Assembly: GCF_009497155.1 (NCBI RefSeq)
Contig: NZ_WINI01000006.1
Location: 1-64,000 of the forward strand
DNA from: Glaciimonas soli
Lineage (GTDB): Bacteria > Pseudomonadota > Gammaproteobacteria > Burkholderiales > Burkholderiaceae_D
Length of the DNA: 64,000 nt
Direction: 5' to 3'
Shown here: one piece after another, positions 10,197 through 19,961 of the stretch
How positions within the stretch are numbered: the stretch's first letter is position 1
How the letters are laid out: every line of letters begins with the position of its first letter
Notes under the pieces: model-generated
What the model was told of the DNA's origin: nothing
The model's database searches: none
Seen by the model: only the letters and a program-made list of their open reading frames with translations
Made by a program: the position numbers and the translations under genes

Positions 10197-10259
10197 TTGA
10201 CATGATAAACATCGTCATATATGGTATCAACATACTGCTAACATATCAATGGCATGTTG
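10197..10259. promoter_or_regulatory. Putative divergent promoter/operator region
   Basis: The 223-base gap between the oxidoreductase and the MFS gene is AT-rich. On the plus strand ttgaca (10197-10202) is followed 17 bases later by tatggt (10220-10225), a fair sigma-70 match. Just downstream, CAACAT (10228-10233) and ATGTTG (10254-10259) form an inverted pair that could be a GntR operator. Assignment is by position and pattern only. Confidence 0.35.
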
Positions 10260-10378
10260 ACAATTGTATTCCAGTAAAGGTGCAACGTAGCTAGTTGCGG
10301 TGGACAGCCGACACAGACTGGTTGTAATAAATGTTCAATCAAGTAGACCGACTAATATAAATATAAGGAGAAACGGAA

Positions 10379-11737
10379 ATGGGCAAGCGCATTCCGTACC
10401 GTTGGATCATTGCAATCGTTTTATTCATCGCTTACAGCATTCAGTATCTGGACCGTGTAAAAAGCAATGTGCTTAATCCACTGATTTCAGCCGACCTGGG
10501 ACTTAGCACTGGAGATATCGGGACCGGTGCTTTTTTGATGCTATTGTTTTACGGCCCGGCACAATTCGTGTCGGGCATTCTGACTGATAAATTCGGCGCC
10601 AAAAAAGTATTGATATTTTCGATCGTAGCCTGGTCGGTAATGACCGCCTGGATGGGCTTCGTGCATTCACGTGAAGAATATCTGTGGCGCATGGCCATAT
10701 TTGGGTTTTTAGTTGGCACGGAATATGTGCCCTCTGCGCGTATTTTGATGCGCTGGTTCAACAAAGATGGGCGCGCGCGCGCGCAGGCGCTCCTATCCTG
10801 GGCGTGGATATTGACGCCGGCCTGGGCCAGTGTATTGGCAACGCAATGGGCGGCTCACGCGCATGACTGGCGTATCGTGTTCTTCGTCACCGCTTCGCTT
10901 GGCATAATTCCGCTGCTATTGATTGTATTCGTGGTACATGATCGGCCTGAGAAATATGCAAAAAGCACTGTCGACGATCTTGAATATGCCTATGCCGATG
11001 AAATCGAGGCCGGCACGATCAAGAAAGGGGAATACCGTGACAGTCAGAAAACCATTCTTGGTGACACGCCAATCCGATTCCGTGATTTTTTCAAAAACCG
11101 CAGCTACGTCGCAGTATTGTTCGTCGATATCGTCATGCAAATCACGCTGTACGGTGCTCTGATCTGGGTACCACTGTATCTCACTGACGTGTTCGGCTTC
11201 AAACTGCAGCAAATGGGCTTATGGAGTGCGATGTATTTTATGGCAGGCGCGGTCGGCAGCTTTACCTCCTCCTACCTGTCAGACAAACTTTTCAAAGGCA
11301 ATCGCCGCATCATGATCCTGACGTGTTTTATCGGGCTCGCGCCTTTCATTATCCTGCTAGCGACCTTGAAGCAAGCCGATCAGTCCTTGTTACTGCTTGC
11401 GTTATGCGGCATGGGTTTTTTCGGCAACATGGCATGGGGACCGTTCCTGGCAGTACCCGCCGAAATCTTTACACCCGAGGTGTATGGCAAGGCTATGGGG
11501 TTTATTAACGGTGCCGGTTATACAGTGGCCGCATTTTCTGCAAAAATATTCGCCGCGCTGGTGGTGATCAACGGCGGTGTGAAAGATTATTCGAATGGTT
11601 GGTATTTCATTGCGTTCTGTGTCGTCATTGGAGTAATCGCGGCAGGATTTATCCGAACCGACAAGCAAGAAACTGCGCACGTTAAAAACCTTTTGGAGGC
11701 AGGCAGGTCTCGCACCAATACTCTTAGAAACAGTTAA
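10379..11737 (+). CDS. MFS transporter, anion:cation symporter type
   Basis: 452 residues with about twelve hydrophobic segments. The N-terminus IAYSIQYLDRVKSNVLNPLI and the loop 2-3 signature LTDKFGAKKVLIFSIV match the anion:cation symporter family (glucarate, galactonate, tartrate and phthalate carriers). A cytoplasmic loop near residues 190-235 is rich in charged residues (HDRPEKY). The start is preceded by AAGGAGAAACGGAA. It is divergent from the oxidoreductase/dehydratase operon, so it probably imports that pathway's carboxylate substrate by proton symport. Confidence 0.9.
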   Translation: MGKRIPYRWIIAIVLFIAYSIQYLDRVKSNVLNPLISADLGLSTGDIGTGAFLMLLFYGPAQFVSGILTDKFGAKKVLIFSIVAWSVMTAWMGFVHSREEYLWRMAIFGFLVGTEYVPSARILMRWFNKDGRARAQALLSWAWILTPAWASVLATQWAAHAHDWRIVFFVTASLGIIPLLLIVFVVHDRPEKYAKSTVDDLEYAYADEIEAGTIKKGEYRDSQKTILGDTPIRFRDFFKNRSYVAVLFVDIVMQITLYGALIWVPLYLTDVFGFKLQQMGLWSAMYFMAGAVGSFTSSYLSDKLFKGNRRIMILTCFIGLAPFIILLATLKQADQSLLLLALCGMGFFGNMAWGPFLAVPAEIFTPEVYGKAMGFINGAGYTVAAFSAKIFAALVVINGGVKDYSNGWYFIAFCVVIGVIAAGFIRTDKQETAHVKNLLEAGRSRTNTLRNS

Positions 11738-11760
11738 GGCATTTAGTAGTATACAAAGCA

Positions 11761-11787
11761 CGCAACGTTCGGACGTCGGACGTTGCG
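11761..11787 (+). terminator. Weak inverted repeat after the MFS gene
   Basis: cgcaacg (11761-11767) and cgttgcg (11781-11787) can pair around a loop that is itself partly palindromic. There is no clear T-run after it, so termination activity is doubtful. Confidence 0.25.
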
Positions 11788-12008
11788 CCGCAAGAATTTC
11801 CGAATCTAAAAATTCATATTGGGTTAAAGCCGTTGCTCAGGCTCGTGTGCCAATGGACAACGCTGAATGTGAACAATTGAAAAATCCATGCTTTGATAAA
11901 CGTTTTTTCGTAGCATTGAAATAGATTCTGCCTTAACTTAGGTTGCGGGTTCAAAGCAAATACACCGCTTGAATTTGCAAATCACAACTTTTAAAAGGAC
12001 GTAACACT

Positions 12009-12293
12009 ATGAATAAATCTGAATTGATCGATGCCATTGCTGCAGATACCGACATCTCGAAAGCCATCGCGCAACGAGTATTGAATTCGGTGATTGAGCA
12101 TGTGATCAAGACCGTGACTAAAGGCGACAGTGTTCAATTGATCGGATTCGGTTCGTTCTCCTCTGGCAAACGCGCCGCGCGCGTTGGTCGCAATCCAAGC
12201 ACTGGTGAAGAAATTAAGATTGCCGCCGCCAAAACCGTGAAATTCACGGCTGGCAAGGGATTCAAAGATGCGGTAAACAAAAAGAAAAAATGA
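12009..12293 (+). CDS. hup: HU-family DNA-binding protein
   Basis: 94 residues, the standard length. The sequence opens [11 protein letters not shown] and contains the conserved dimer core and arm motif [21 protein letters not shown], seen here with the typical R.GRNP tip that intercalates into the minor groove. The tail is KKKK. It is a histone-like protein that bends and compacts DNA. An AAAAGGACG site lies shortly before the start. The stop overlaps the ATG of the next gene by four bases (ATGA), so the two are translationally coupled, which is unusual for an HU gene. It could equally be the HU-alpha or HU-beta paralogue. Confidence 0.93.
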   Translation: MNKSELIDAIAADTDISKAIAQRVLNSVIEHVIKTVTKGDSVQLIGFGSFSSGKRAARVGRNPSTGEEIKIAAAKTVKFTAGKGFKDAVNKKKK

Positions 12294-13039
12294 TATCAAA
12301 CAAGCTGCTTGAAATCGCTCTTGTGGCTTGTTCGTTTTTGCTGGCAACCTGCGTCACTATTCCGGCTGGAGCGGGTAGTCTCCCAGAAAAACCTTCCGTG
12401 TACGATCTGCCAAAAGATGTGCCAGGAGCCGATGGAATATCCTCTGTTTCAGGCACAGCTATCCCCCATTCGTATTCCTACAGCAAATCGACGTCACCGC
12501 CCATTCCTGATGCCTCAAATGAGAAGGATCTGTTGCACGAACATACAATAACGCCCAGGAAAAGCTGTCATCTTGACGGGGATATACGCTTACGCTTCAA
12601 TCGAAGTGACGTCGTCCAACGCGGTATTGCCTCTTGGTATGGCCCAGGTATTCGTGGCCGTAAATCGGCGGACGGCGAGCGCTTCGATATGAATTCGATG
12701 ACGGCGGCACATCCTAATCTGCCGTTGCATAGTTGGGTGCTGGTGCGCAATATCCGTAACAACAAGATGGCTCTGCTTAAGGTGACCGACCGCGGGCCGT
12801 ATAGTAACAAGCGAATTCTCGATGTATCTTACGCGGCTGCAAAACAACTGGGTTTCGTTCGCAGCGGTACTACTCAGGTCGAAGTCCGCCAGTTATCGCA
12901 TAGCGAAGTCAGTTGGGTTCGTCGTCAGCTTGATGCCGGAATCGACGTATCAGCTGGAGATGGTTTTCACGGTGCGGTTGATGCCGGCGATGCGTCAGCA
13001 GATAAAGCACAACAGAAGATCCATTACGACGACAAGTGA
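12290..13039 (+). CDS. RlpA-like septal lytic transglycosylase/DPBB protein
   Basis: 249 residues. A hydrophobic leader (residues 5-22, ending near LATC) is followed by a low-complexity linker and a double-psi beta-barrel domain at about 105-200: [36 protein letters not shown] and ILDVSYAAA. The Asp of TDRGPY, needed for activity in RlpA of Pseudomonas, is present. No SPOR domain is visible, so septal targeting by denuded glycan binding is not shown. The leader might be a lipoprotein signal, but Thr before the Cys makes the lipobox poor. The gene starts inside the HU stop codon. Confidence 0.85.
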   Translation: MISNKLLEIALVACSFLLATCVTIPAGAGSLPEKPSVYDLPKDVPGADGISSVSGTAIPHSYSYSKSTSPPIPDASNEKDLLHEHTITPRKSCHLDGDIRLRFNRSDVVQRGIASWYGPGIRGRKSADGERFDMNSMTAAHPNLPLHSWVLVRNIRNNKMALLKVTDRGPYSNKRILDVSYAAAKQLGFVRSGTTQVEVRQLSHSEVSWVRRQLDAGIDVSAGDGFHGAVDAGDASADKAQQKIHYDDK

Positions 13040-13123
13040 TCGATCCGCTCTCGATTTTTGATAAATGCGTTAACAATGCGGCCTAACGGCATGTTGTGAA
13101 AATCATTACTCTCAAGGAATTAA

Positions 13124-16100
13124 ATGGGAAAGCCCTCTCGCCCCTCCTGGCTTCCACGCGCCATCCGCTGGACCGGCATTACCATCGCCGTCGTTCTGGT
13201 GCTGGCGCTGATCAGCTGGCTGGTGGTACCACCGGTCGCCAAGCATATAGTTGAACAACAGATCGAAGCCCAGATAGGACGTAAGGCCAGCGTAGGCAAA
13301 CTCGCTTTCAATCCGTTCACTCTCACACTCATAGCCTCCGATTTCACGCTGTACGAACCTGACAAGACCACCCCGGCCTTTTCTGCCGGCACGCTGCTGG
13401 TTAATACCTCCTTTGCTTCACTGTTCCGTCTGGCACCGGTGCTAAATGAAGTCCAATTGATCAATCCTAAGCTGCATATCGTGCGCACCAGCGCCGACGG
13501 CATCGGCCGCTACAATTTTTCGGATATCATCGACCGCATCCTGGCGATGCCCAAGAGCGATAAGCCAGCCCTGTTTTCGGTCTCGAATATCCAGCTGCAA
13601 AACGGCGCCATCAAGTTCAACGACAAGGTAACCGGCAAGCTGGTCGACATCGAAACACTGAACATCGACCTGCCTTACGTCTCGAATTTCCCCAGCAAGG
13701 TTGATACCTTCGTCCAGCCGCACGTATCGGCTAAGATCAACGGCACCCCCTTCTATCTCAAGGGACGCAGCAAACCGTTTGCCGGCAGCCAGGAAACCTC
13801 GCTGGCGATCGATATCGACCAGCTGGATGTCGCCAGCTATGTCGCCTTTTCCCCGGTCGCTCTGCCGCTGTTGATCCAGAGCGCCAAGCTGTCCACCACG
13901 CTAGATTTGACCTTCGTCCGCAACAAAAACCGGCCGGAGGTCGTGCTGTCCGGCGGCTTGCGGCTGGCTGATCTGGCGTTGGCCGACAAGAACGCCGAGC
14001 CGCTACTGAAAGCGCAATTCATCAGCGCCCAGATCAATAAGCTGAATATCCTTACCGGTGCCGCCGCGCTCAACCAGATAGAGATCCAGAAGCCGGAAGT
14101 CTGGGTCAACCTGAGCGCCAATGGCAGCCTCAATTGGGCGACATTGAACGCGCCGGCCGCCAAGCAGAAAATCGTCAAGAATGCGTTAAAGAAAAGCGCC
14201 GCCGTTCATCCGCCGCTAACCTTGGGCAAGCTCAGCATCCACGACGGCATAGTGAATTGGCAGGACGCAGCCAATGCATCGCCGGCGCTGAATCTGCAAG
14301 TCAAGAATGTCGCCCTGGAGGCGAGCCGTCTGTCGATGGCGGCTGACGCCACGCCTGCCACCTTGACGCTCTCCACTGGCGGCGACAGCGACCGGCACAT
14401 CCAGTTCATCGGTCAGATCACACCGGCCAAGGCGATGCTGGCCGGCAAAGCCAGTATCAAGGCCTTGTCGCTGGCGACTTATCAGCCCTATGTCAACCGC
14501 TCGCTGGCAGCGTTATTGTCCGGCCAATTGTCGCTGGATACCTTGCTCGCGATCGAGGGCGGTCGCATCCAGCTGCGTCAGTTGGGCATCGATGTGGATG
14601 ATCTCAAGGTCGCCGCAAAAAACAGCGCCAGCGGCAGCATCGCGGCCAAGAAAATCAGCCTGGAAAACGCCAGCCTGGACACCGAAGCACATACCTTCAA
14701 CGCCAATGCCTTCCGTATCGCTGGCATCCAAGGCGATGTCAGGCGCAATGCCCAGGGTGAACTGAATCTGCAGCAATTCCTTGTGCCGGCCGGCACGCTG
14801 GCCAAGGCAGCGCCGAACGCAACTGCCAAGAAGAGCGGGCCGGACTGGGTCGCTAATGTGACGCAGTTTGCCGTCACCGACAGCAGCGTGACCTACCTCG
14901 ACAATACAGTGACGCCTGCAGTCAAACTACGCACCAGCGGTCTCAACCTGAGTGCAGAGAATGTCTCCAGCAAGTTCGACAAGCCGATCAAGGTCGCACT
15001 GCACGCCCAGCTCAGCAAGAACGGTAAACTGGCGGTCGACGGCAAAATTGCCGCCCATTTGAAATCGGTGGCGCTCGATATCGATGCGCAAAACCTGTCA
15101 GTGCCGGCGCTGCAGCCCTACTTCACCGACTTCCTGAACGTGACACTGAGCTCTGGCCTGGCCAGCACCAAAGGCAAACTATCGCTGACGATACCTGGCG
15201 ACCACCAGGAAATGATGATCGGCTATAACGGCAATCTGCTGCTGGCCAATTTCCGCGTGCTCGACAAGGAGACCTCTGCCGATTTCCTCAAGTGGAAAAT
15301 GCTCGACATCAGCGGCATCAATGCCAATATCGACGGCCCGCACCAGAACGTTGCACTGGCGAAGATCGCCCTGAGCGACTTCTATACCCGCATCATCTTG
15401 TCCGAGACGGCCAAGATAAATCTGCAAGACATCGTGGTGTCAAAAAACGCCCCGCCCGGCGCACCGGCACCCTCCCTGACTTCCGCCGAGGCGGGCGAAG
15501 GCATGGGCCAAGGCACGCCGAAAGTCACCACGCCGCCTACCGCAAACACGACCACTAGCGCCCCCATCGCTGTCGCGCCGCCAAAGGAAAATGCGCCGTT
15601 GATCAAGATCGGGCAGGTAGTCATCAAGGGCGGCAACATCAACTACACCGACAACTTCGTCAAGCCGAACTATACCGCCAACATGACCGGCATGAACGGT
15701 ACCATCGGCGCGATCGCTTCCGACAAGCCTGCGCCAGCGCCGATCGACCTTAACGGCAAGATCGACAACGATGCGCCGGTCACCATTTCCGGCTCCCTGA
15801 ATCCCTTGTTCAAGCCGATGTTCCTCGACATCAAAGCCAGCGCCACGAACGTCGAATTACCACGCTTGACGCCGTATGCAGCGAAGTACGCTGGCTACGC
15901 CATCGAAAAGGGTAAGCTATCGATGGGCATCAGCTATCACATCGAGAACGATAAACTGGTAGCGCAGAATAATGTACGTATCGACCAACTCACTTTCGGT
16001 GACAAGATCGACAGCCCGACTGCCACCAAGCTGCCGGTGCTGCTGGCAGTAGCGTTGTTGAAGGACCGCAACGGCCAGATCAACATCGATCTGCCGATTT

Positions 16101-16792
16101 CCGGCACTCTGTCGGATCCGGAATTTTCGATAGGCGGCATCATCGTCCGCATCTTCATCAATCTCATCGCTAAAGCCGTGACTTCACCATTCGCGCTGAT
16201 CAGCTCGGCCTTCGGTGGCAGCGGTGGCGATGAACTAGGCTATGCGGAATTCCCACCTGGATCGGCGACATTGAGCACCGCCACCCAAGGCAAACTGGAC
16301 ATCATCGCCAAGGCGCTCAATGATCGCCCTGCCCTGAAACTGGATCTGATCGGCCGCGTCGATCCGCAAACCGACACAGACGGCGTACGCCAAAAAATTC
16401 TCAACCGCCAGCTGGAGAAGCTGAAACAAAAGGATTCGGTGGACCAGAGCGAAGATACACAATCGGATGACGTCACACTGACCGCCGCCGATAAGGACAA
16501 ATACATGGGCAAGGTGTACAGCGCCGGTAAGTTCGACAAGCCGCGCAACGCTATCGGCTTCGCCAAATCGCTGCCAACCGCGGAAATGGAAAAATTGATC
16601 GTCGCCAATACGCCGATCTCCCAGGATGCCCTCAGCGCCCTCGCCACGCTCCGTGCTGAAGCAGTCCTAAAGTATCTGGAAACCAAGGGGAAAATCCCGC
16701 TAGAGCGAATTTTCTTGATCGCTCCGAAGCTAACCGCTGATGGTATCAAAGACAAGGGTGCACCGAACCGTGTCGATTTCGCTTTGGAATAA
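13124..16792 (+). CDS. DUF748 (AsmA/TamB-like) envelope protein
   Basis: 1222 residues. One N-terminal membrane anchor (about residues 10-37, TGITIAVVLVLALISWLVV) leads into a very long periplasmic region with repeating beta-strand and amphipathic patterns. Typical DUF748 elements are IGRKASVGKLAFNPFTLTL near residue 50 and FPPGSATLS near residue 1045, which resembles an OmpA-like closing region. A Pro/Thr/Ala-rich insert lies around 780-825. Proteins of this type are related to AsmA, which forms bridges for lipid transport between the membranes; a role in outer-membrane lipid homeostasis is inferred, not shown. An AAGGAATTAA site precedes the ATG. It appears monocistronic and is followed by a good terminator. 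Confidence 0.85.
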   Translation: MGKPSRPSWLPRAIRWTGITIAVVLVLALISWLVVPPVAKHIVEQQIEAQIGRKASVGKLAFNPFTLTLIASDFTLYEPDKTTPAFSAGTLLVNTSFASLFRLAPVLNEVQLINPKLHIVRTSADGIGRYNFSDIIDRILAMPKSDKPALFSVSNIQLQNGAIKFNDKVTGKLVDIETLNIDLPYVSNFPSKVDTFVQPHVSAKINGTPFYLKGRSKPFAGSQETSLAIDIDQLDVASYVAFSPVALPLLIQSAKLSTTLDLTFVRNKNRPEVVLSGGLRLADLALADKNAEPLLKAQFISAQINKLNILTGAAALNQIEIQKPEVWVNLSANGSLNWATLNAPAAKQKIVKNALKKSAAVHPPLTLGKLSIHDGIVNWQDAANASPALNLQVKNVALEASRLSMAADATPATLTLSTGGDSDRHIQFIGQITPAKAMLAGKASIKALSLATYQPYVNRSLAALLSGQLSLDTLLAIEGGRIQLRQLGIDVDDLKVAAKNSASGSIAAKKISLENASLDTEAHTFNANAFRIAGIQGDVRRNAQGELNLQQFLVPAGTLAKAAPNATAKKSGPDWVANVTQFAVTDSSVTYLDNTVTPAVKLRTSGLNLSAENVSSKFDKPIKVALHAQLSKNGKLAVDGKIAAHLKSVALDIDAQNLSVPALQPYFTDFLNVTLSSGLASTKGKLSLTIPGDHQEMMIGYNGNLLLANFRVLDKETSADFLKWKMLDISGINANIDGPHQNVALAKIALSDFYTRIILSETAKINLQDIVVSKNAPPGAPAPSLTSAEAGEGMGQGTPKVTTPPTANTTTSAPIAVAPPKENAPLIKIGQVVIKGGNINYTDNFVKPNYTANMTGMNGTIGAIASDKPAPAPIDLNGKIDNDAPVTISGSLNPLFKPMFLDIKASATNVELPRLTPYAAKYAGYAIEKGKLSMGISYHIENDKLVAQNNVRIDQLTFGDKIDSPTATKLPVLLAVALLKDRNGQINIDLPISGTLSDPEFSIGGIIVRIFINLIAKAVTSPFALISSAFGGSGGDELGYAEFPPGSATLSTATQGKLDIIAKALNDRPALKLDLIGRVDPQTDTDGVRQKILNRQLEKLKQKDSVDQSEDTQSDDVTLTAADKDKYMGKVYSAGKFDKPRNAIGFAKSLPTAEMEKLIVANTPISQDALSALATLRAEAVLKYLETKGKIPLERIFLIAPKLTADGIKDKGAPNRVDFALE

Positions 16793-16880
16793 GAATGTAT
16801 GAAATTGCTTCTCCGAATATACGTTTCCAAATGAAATTTGATAACTCTTGTGAAATACCATCTCGAACGATGGACAGGTA

Positions 16881-16914
16881 GCGGACCGTTCTCTAAGATT
16901 GGTCCGCGATTTTT
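16881..16914 (+). terminator. Rho-independent terminator of the DUF748 gene
   Basis: gcggacc (16881-16887) pairs with ggtccgc (16901-16907) across a 13-base loop and is followed by ga then ttttt. The equivalent place in the second cassette copy (about 28930) has lost the pairing arm. Confidence 0.7.
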
Positions 16915-16943
16915 CTGCATTACCCTAATTTCTGAAATTCAAA

Positions 16944-17222
16944 ATGGATGTTCAACGCGAAAGCGACTTAATTGACGAGTGCATCAATAAAATTCAAACG
17001 CTGGCCGCATTGGCACTCTATGGCGATAACGTCGAACTAGCTGTTCAAGTTATCATCAATGAAGCTCGTTTTTACTGCTCGACAATCAAAACTGATGAGT
17101 CGCGTGCGAATCTATTGGCACTCAAAAATCGGCTAAATAAATTGGCTAATTTTACGCATCCGAGCTTACCTGCCTATAAGAAAACGCTGCAGTTCGCTGC
17201 TTCGGCAGTGATGATCAGCTAA
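16944..17222 (+). CDS. Hypothetical 92-residue protein (cassette copy A)
   Basis: Not recognised. It is a soluble, mostly helical sequence starting MDVQRESDLIDECINKIQ and containing a charged helix ending ANLLALKNRLNKLANF. There is no signal peptide, Cys motif or membrane segment. A paralogue at 28992-29270 shares most residues, and differences are scattered substitutions without frameshifts, which supports a real coding gene under selection. It is the first gene of the duplicated cassette. No clear ribosome-binding site is seen (GAAATTCAAA lies upstream). Confidence 0.65.
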   Translation: MDVQRESDLIDECINKIQTLAALALYGDNVELAVQVIINEARFYCSTIKTDESRANLLALKNRLNKLANFTHPSLPAYKKTLQFAASAVMIS

Positions 17223-17249
17223 CGTCATTTCCCAGCTCATGACAGCCTG

Positions 17250-17510
17250 CTGGCATCGGTCACGATCAGCATCTTAATAGTACTGCGACAGTTTTTTCAA
17301 TCAGCCATTTCGGTGCTGGGAAGGCTTCCATGATTTTTCAATCTTCTTAGCGACCGCAATTTGGATCTGTTGCTGGCGCGTTTCAAAGATCCCAAATACG
17401 ACATCATGAAACAGGCGGTTGCGCTCGCCTTCCCGCCGGAATCTCTGAGCGCACTGAGCGTAGCGGAGGCTGCACATTTGGCGCTGGCAGATCAGCGAAT
17501 TACGGGCTAA
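17250..17510 (+). pseudogene. SulP transporter 3' remnant (cassette copy A)
   Basis: Bases about 17250-17320 match the last membrane segment of the intact SulP gene (VTISI.IVLRQFFQSAISVLG). About 17325-17510 match its STAS-domain end (LLARFKDPKYDIMKQ, ALSVAEAAHLALADQRI) and share its stop and 3' flank. Most of the gene before, and a stretch between the two parts, have been deleted, and stops interrupt the frame. It shows that copy A once held a full SulP gene. Confidence 0.85.
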
Positions 17511-17751
17511 ACAATCGCAATCCAATCTAGAGAATAAGCACGCGTGCATGGTGGAAAATATTGACAACGCAATTGCAAGTTCGAAAAACTTCATCCCATG
17601 AAATCATGTTTAGCGTGTCATTTTTTAATTCAACAGCACACCTGATTTGTATCTATTTTTAACAATTCCGTAATTATTTCTTGATGACACCTGCGTTATG
17701 CTTGTCGCGCAATATTAGATGTAAAAACTTGAAAACTTAAAAGGAAATGTC

Positions 17752-17997
17752 ATGGGTTTTATTGCTTGGTTAATAGTTGGTGCGATTGCAGGATGGTTAG
17801 CAGGGGTTGTCGTCAAAGGCGGTGGCTTCGGTGTGTTGGTTGACATCATCGTTGGCATCGTCGGTGCTTTTATCGGCGGTTGGTTGTCTGGAGTATTGGG
17901 GATTCACATCGGCGATGGCCTGTTGGCATCGATTGTGACTGCCACCGTGGGCGCCGTGATCCTGTTATTCATTCTGCGCCTGATCAAAAGTGCCTAA
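17752..17997 (+). CDS. GlsB/YeaQ/YmgE-family membrane protein (copy A)
   Basis: 81 residues with three hydrophobic helices and Gly-rich packing motifs (IVGAIAGWLAG, IVGIVGAFIGGWL, TVGAVILLFIL), the hallmark of the transglycosylase-associated or stress-response membrane family. The length is typical. The biochemical role of the family is not settled; members are often induced by stress and stationary phase. An AAAAGGAAATGTC site precedes the ATG. It differs from the copy at 31940 by one residue (Ala5 versus Thr5). Confidence 0.88.
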   Translation: MGFIAWLIVGAIAGWLAGVVVKGGGFGVLVDIIVGIVGAFIGGWLSGVLGIHIGDGLLASIVTATVGAVILLFILRLIKSA

Positions 17998-18159
17998 GTG
18001 GTGTTGAAAGCACAAACGAGGGATAGGTAAGCCTCGCATAAATTGCACCAGAGGCCGGTTAATTTTGTTGGTGCACGCGTTGTGCTCACAAGTAATCCGT
18101 TGCCAATACCGCATTCACAAATTTAGATAACGCAACGCCCCTTTTGGAAAAATTTTGAG

Positions 18160-19716
18160 ATGAGTATGAACCTACTACAACTTACGCAAACCGCACTGGG
18201 CGGCCAAGTGATTGAGCGCATGAGCGCCCATTATGGGATTGACTCCAGCAAAGCGACGACCGTCTTTGATACTTTGGTACCAACCCTGATTGGCTCTGTT
18301 GTGAAAAAGGCTGACACGCCTGAGGGAGCTCGCGCGCTATATTCGGCCATCATGTCACCTAAAGTTGACCCTAACATTGGCGCAAACCTAGCCAGTGTCA
18401 TGGACAACCCAGTATCTCTGAGTAATTTAGGAAAAATCGGTGAGGAACACACTACCCACTTGCTCGGCGACAAGGCGAGGGATGTAACAAACGCCGTGGC
18501 TCAGCACACCGGTGTGGGGATCAGTACCGTAGCATCGATGACGAGCGTGACCGCTGCCACCCTGTTTGGTTTGCTCAAAAAACACTTGCAAGCGAGTCAC
18601 AACGGACAGCATACGTTAATTACTACACTCGAACACCAAGTACCGTTCATTCAGGGGAAATTGCCTGAGGGCGTGTGGGAGGTGTTAGGCCTGGGTACCG
18701 TGGCTGCATTTTTCAACGGCATTGGCAGCAAGCTCAAAAACACATTGTCGGCCTTTCATGTGCAAATGGTACAAGGTGCCGCTAGCAAAGCACCCGAAAA
18801 AAAATCAGGCCTGGCAAAATTGTGGTGGCTCTGGTTGTTGTTGGCCTTGGCTGTATTGCTATTTTTTATGCACGGTTGCAATAAAGAATCGACGCCAGCA
18901 TCAGCATCGGTCGTAACGCCGCCTGCTGCGGTCTCTGCCGCACCTGATAAGTCACCTGTACTGGCGTTGACCACAGATAAAGACGGTAAGGCCACGGTAG
19001 TTGCCACCGTAGGCAGCGAAACTGAAAAAGTCGTGATTGTGGGCGACTTGGAAAAGATTTATGGCGATGCGCTTAGCGCCGACATTAAAGTTGATTCGGC
19101 GACTAAGCCTGCTGACTGGACTGGCAAATTACCTGATTTATTACCTACCATTAAAATGCCGAACGCAGAATTGACAATCAAAGGCAACAACATTGAAATA
19201 GGTGGCGCTGCAACTGATCCTAAACTGGCCTTGCTAGATAAAACCAAAACCCTTTTTGGTAGTGCCTACACTGTTTCTTTGTTTGATCTGTCAGAAGCCA
19301 TGGCCAACAGCAAGAAAAAATTTGAGGATGCATTAGCTGCACTGAAACCAGGTACTTGCACGACGGCCGATGTGGTGAAAGCGATGAATATCTATGCATT
19401 TAATTTCGCTTCCGGTTCCTTTGCTATTCCGAAGGAAGATGCCTTGGAGTTTAGCAAGGCGGTGACGGCTATCAAGGATTGCGCCAAGGATGCAAAGCTC
19501 GAAATCGGCGGCCATACCGATAATGCAGGGTCTTCCACCGTCAATATGGAATTATCGCAAACGCGTGCCAATGCTGTGCGTGATTTCTTTGTGTCTAAAG
19601 GCATAGCTGCTAGCGCGTTCACAACTAAAGCATACGGTGATTCCAAACCTGTGGGCGACAACGACACTGCTGCTGGCCGCTTCCAAAACCGTCGAATTGA
19701 GTTCATCGAAAACTAG
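18160..19716 (+). CDS. DUF937-TM-OmpA protein (copy A)
   Basis: 518 residues. The N-terminal part (1-130) resembles DUF937: LLQLTQTALGGQVIERMS, then FDTLVPTLIGSVVKKA. A single membrane segment at about 224-243 (WWLWLLLALAVLLFFM) precedes a linker rich in Ala and Pro. Residues about 265-350 look like a BON-type alpha/beta unit. The C-terminal OmpA peptidoglycan-binding domain (about 410-515) has FNFASGSFAIP, IGGHTDNAG and NRRIEF. The N-terminus is probably cytoplasmic and the OmpA domain probably sits in the periplasm holding the wall. The start is the ATG of ATGAGTATG after TTTTGAG. Confidence 0.85.
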   Translation: MSMNLLQLTQTALGGQVIERMSAHYGIDSSKATTVFDTLVPTLIGSVVKKADTPEGARALYSAIMSPKVDPNIGANLASVMDNPVSLSNLGKIGEEHTTHLLGDKARDVTNAVAQHTGVGISTVASMTSVTAATLFGLLKKHLQASHNGQHTLITTLEHQVPFIQGKLPEGVWEVLGLGTVAAFFNGIGSKLKNTLSAFHVQMVQGAASKAPEKKSGLAKLWWLWLLLALAVLLFFMHGCNKESTPASASVVTPPAAVSAAPDKSPVLALTTDKDGKATVVATVGSETEKVVIVGDLEKIYGDALSADIKVDSATKPADWTGKLPDLLPTIKMPNAELTIKGNNIEIGGAATDPKLALLDKTKTLFGSAYTVSLFDLSEAMANSKKKFEDALAALKPGTCTTADVVKAMNIYAFNFASGSFAIPKEDALEFSKAVTAIKDCAKDAKLEIGGHTDNAGSSTVNMELSQTRANAVRDFFVSKGIAASAFTTKAYGDSKPVGDNDTAAGRFQNRRIEFIEN

Positions 19717-19961
19717 TAAATTGAGAAGGACATTAAAAAAAGATGCTAGCGCGGGGATAGATTCGGTGAATGGTGATTAATGCGAACCAACGCCTAACGA
19801 ACCCCGTGCCTGGCGCTTTGATTTATATCGAGAAGAAATGAGTGACGGTATGAAGTCCACGGGTATCCGGGGATTGTAAAAATTTTGTAGATGATGAAAT
19901 TTTCAAATTGAGGCAATCATGCCGCATTGGCGCAATTTAGCGCGATTTTAGGGAGATAACA

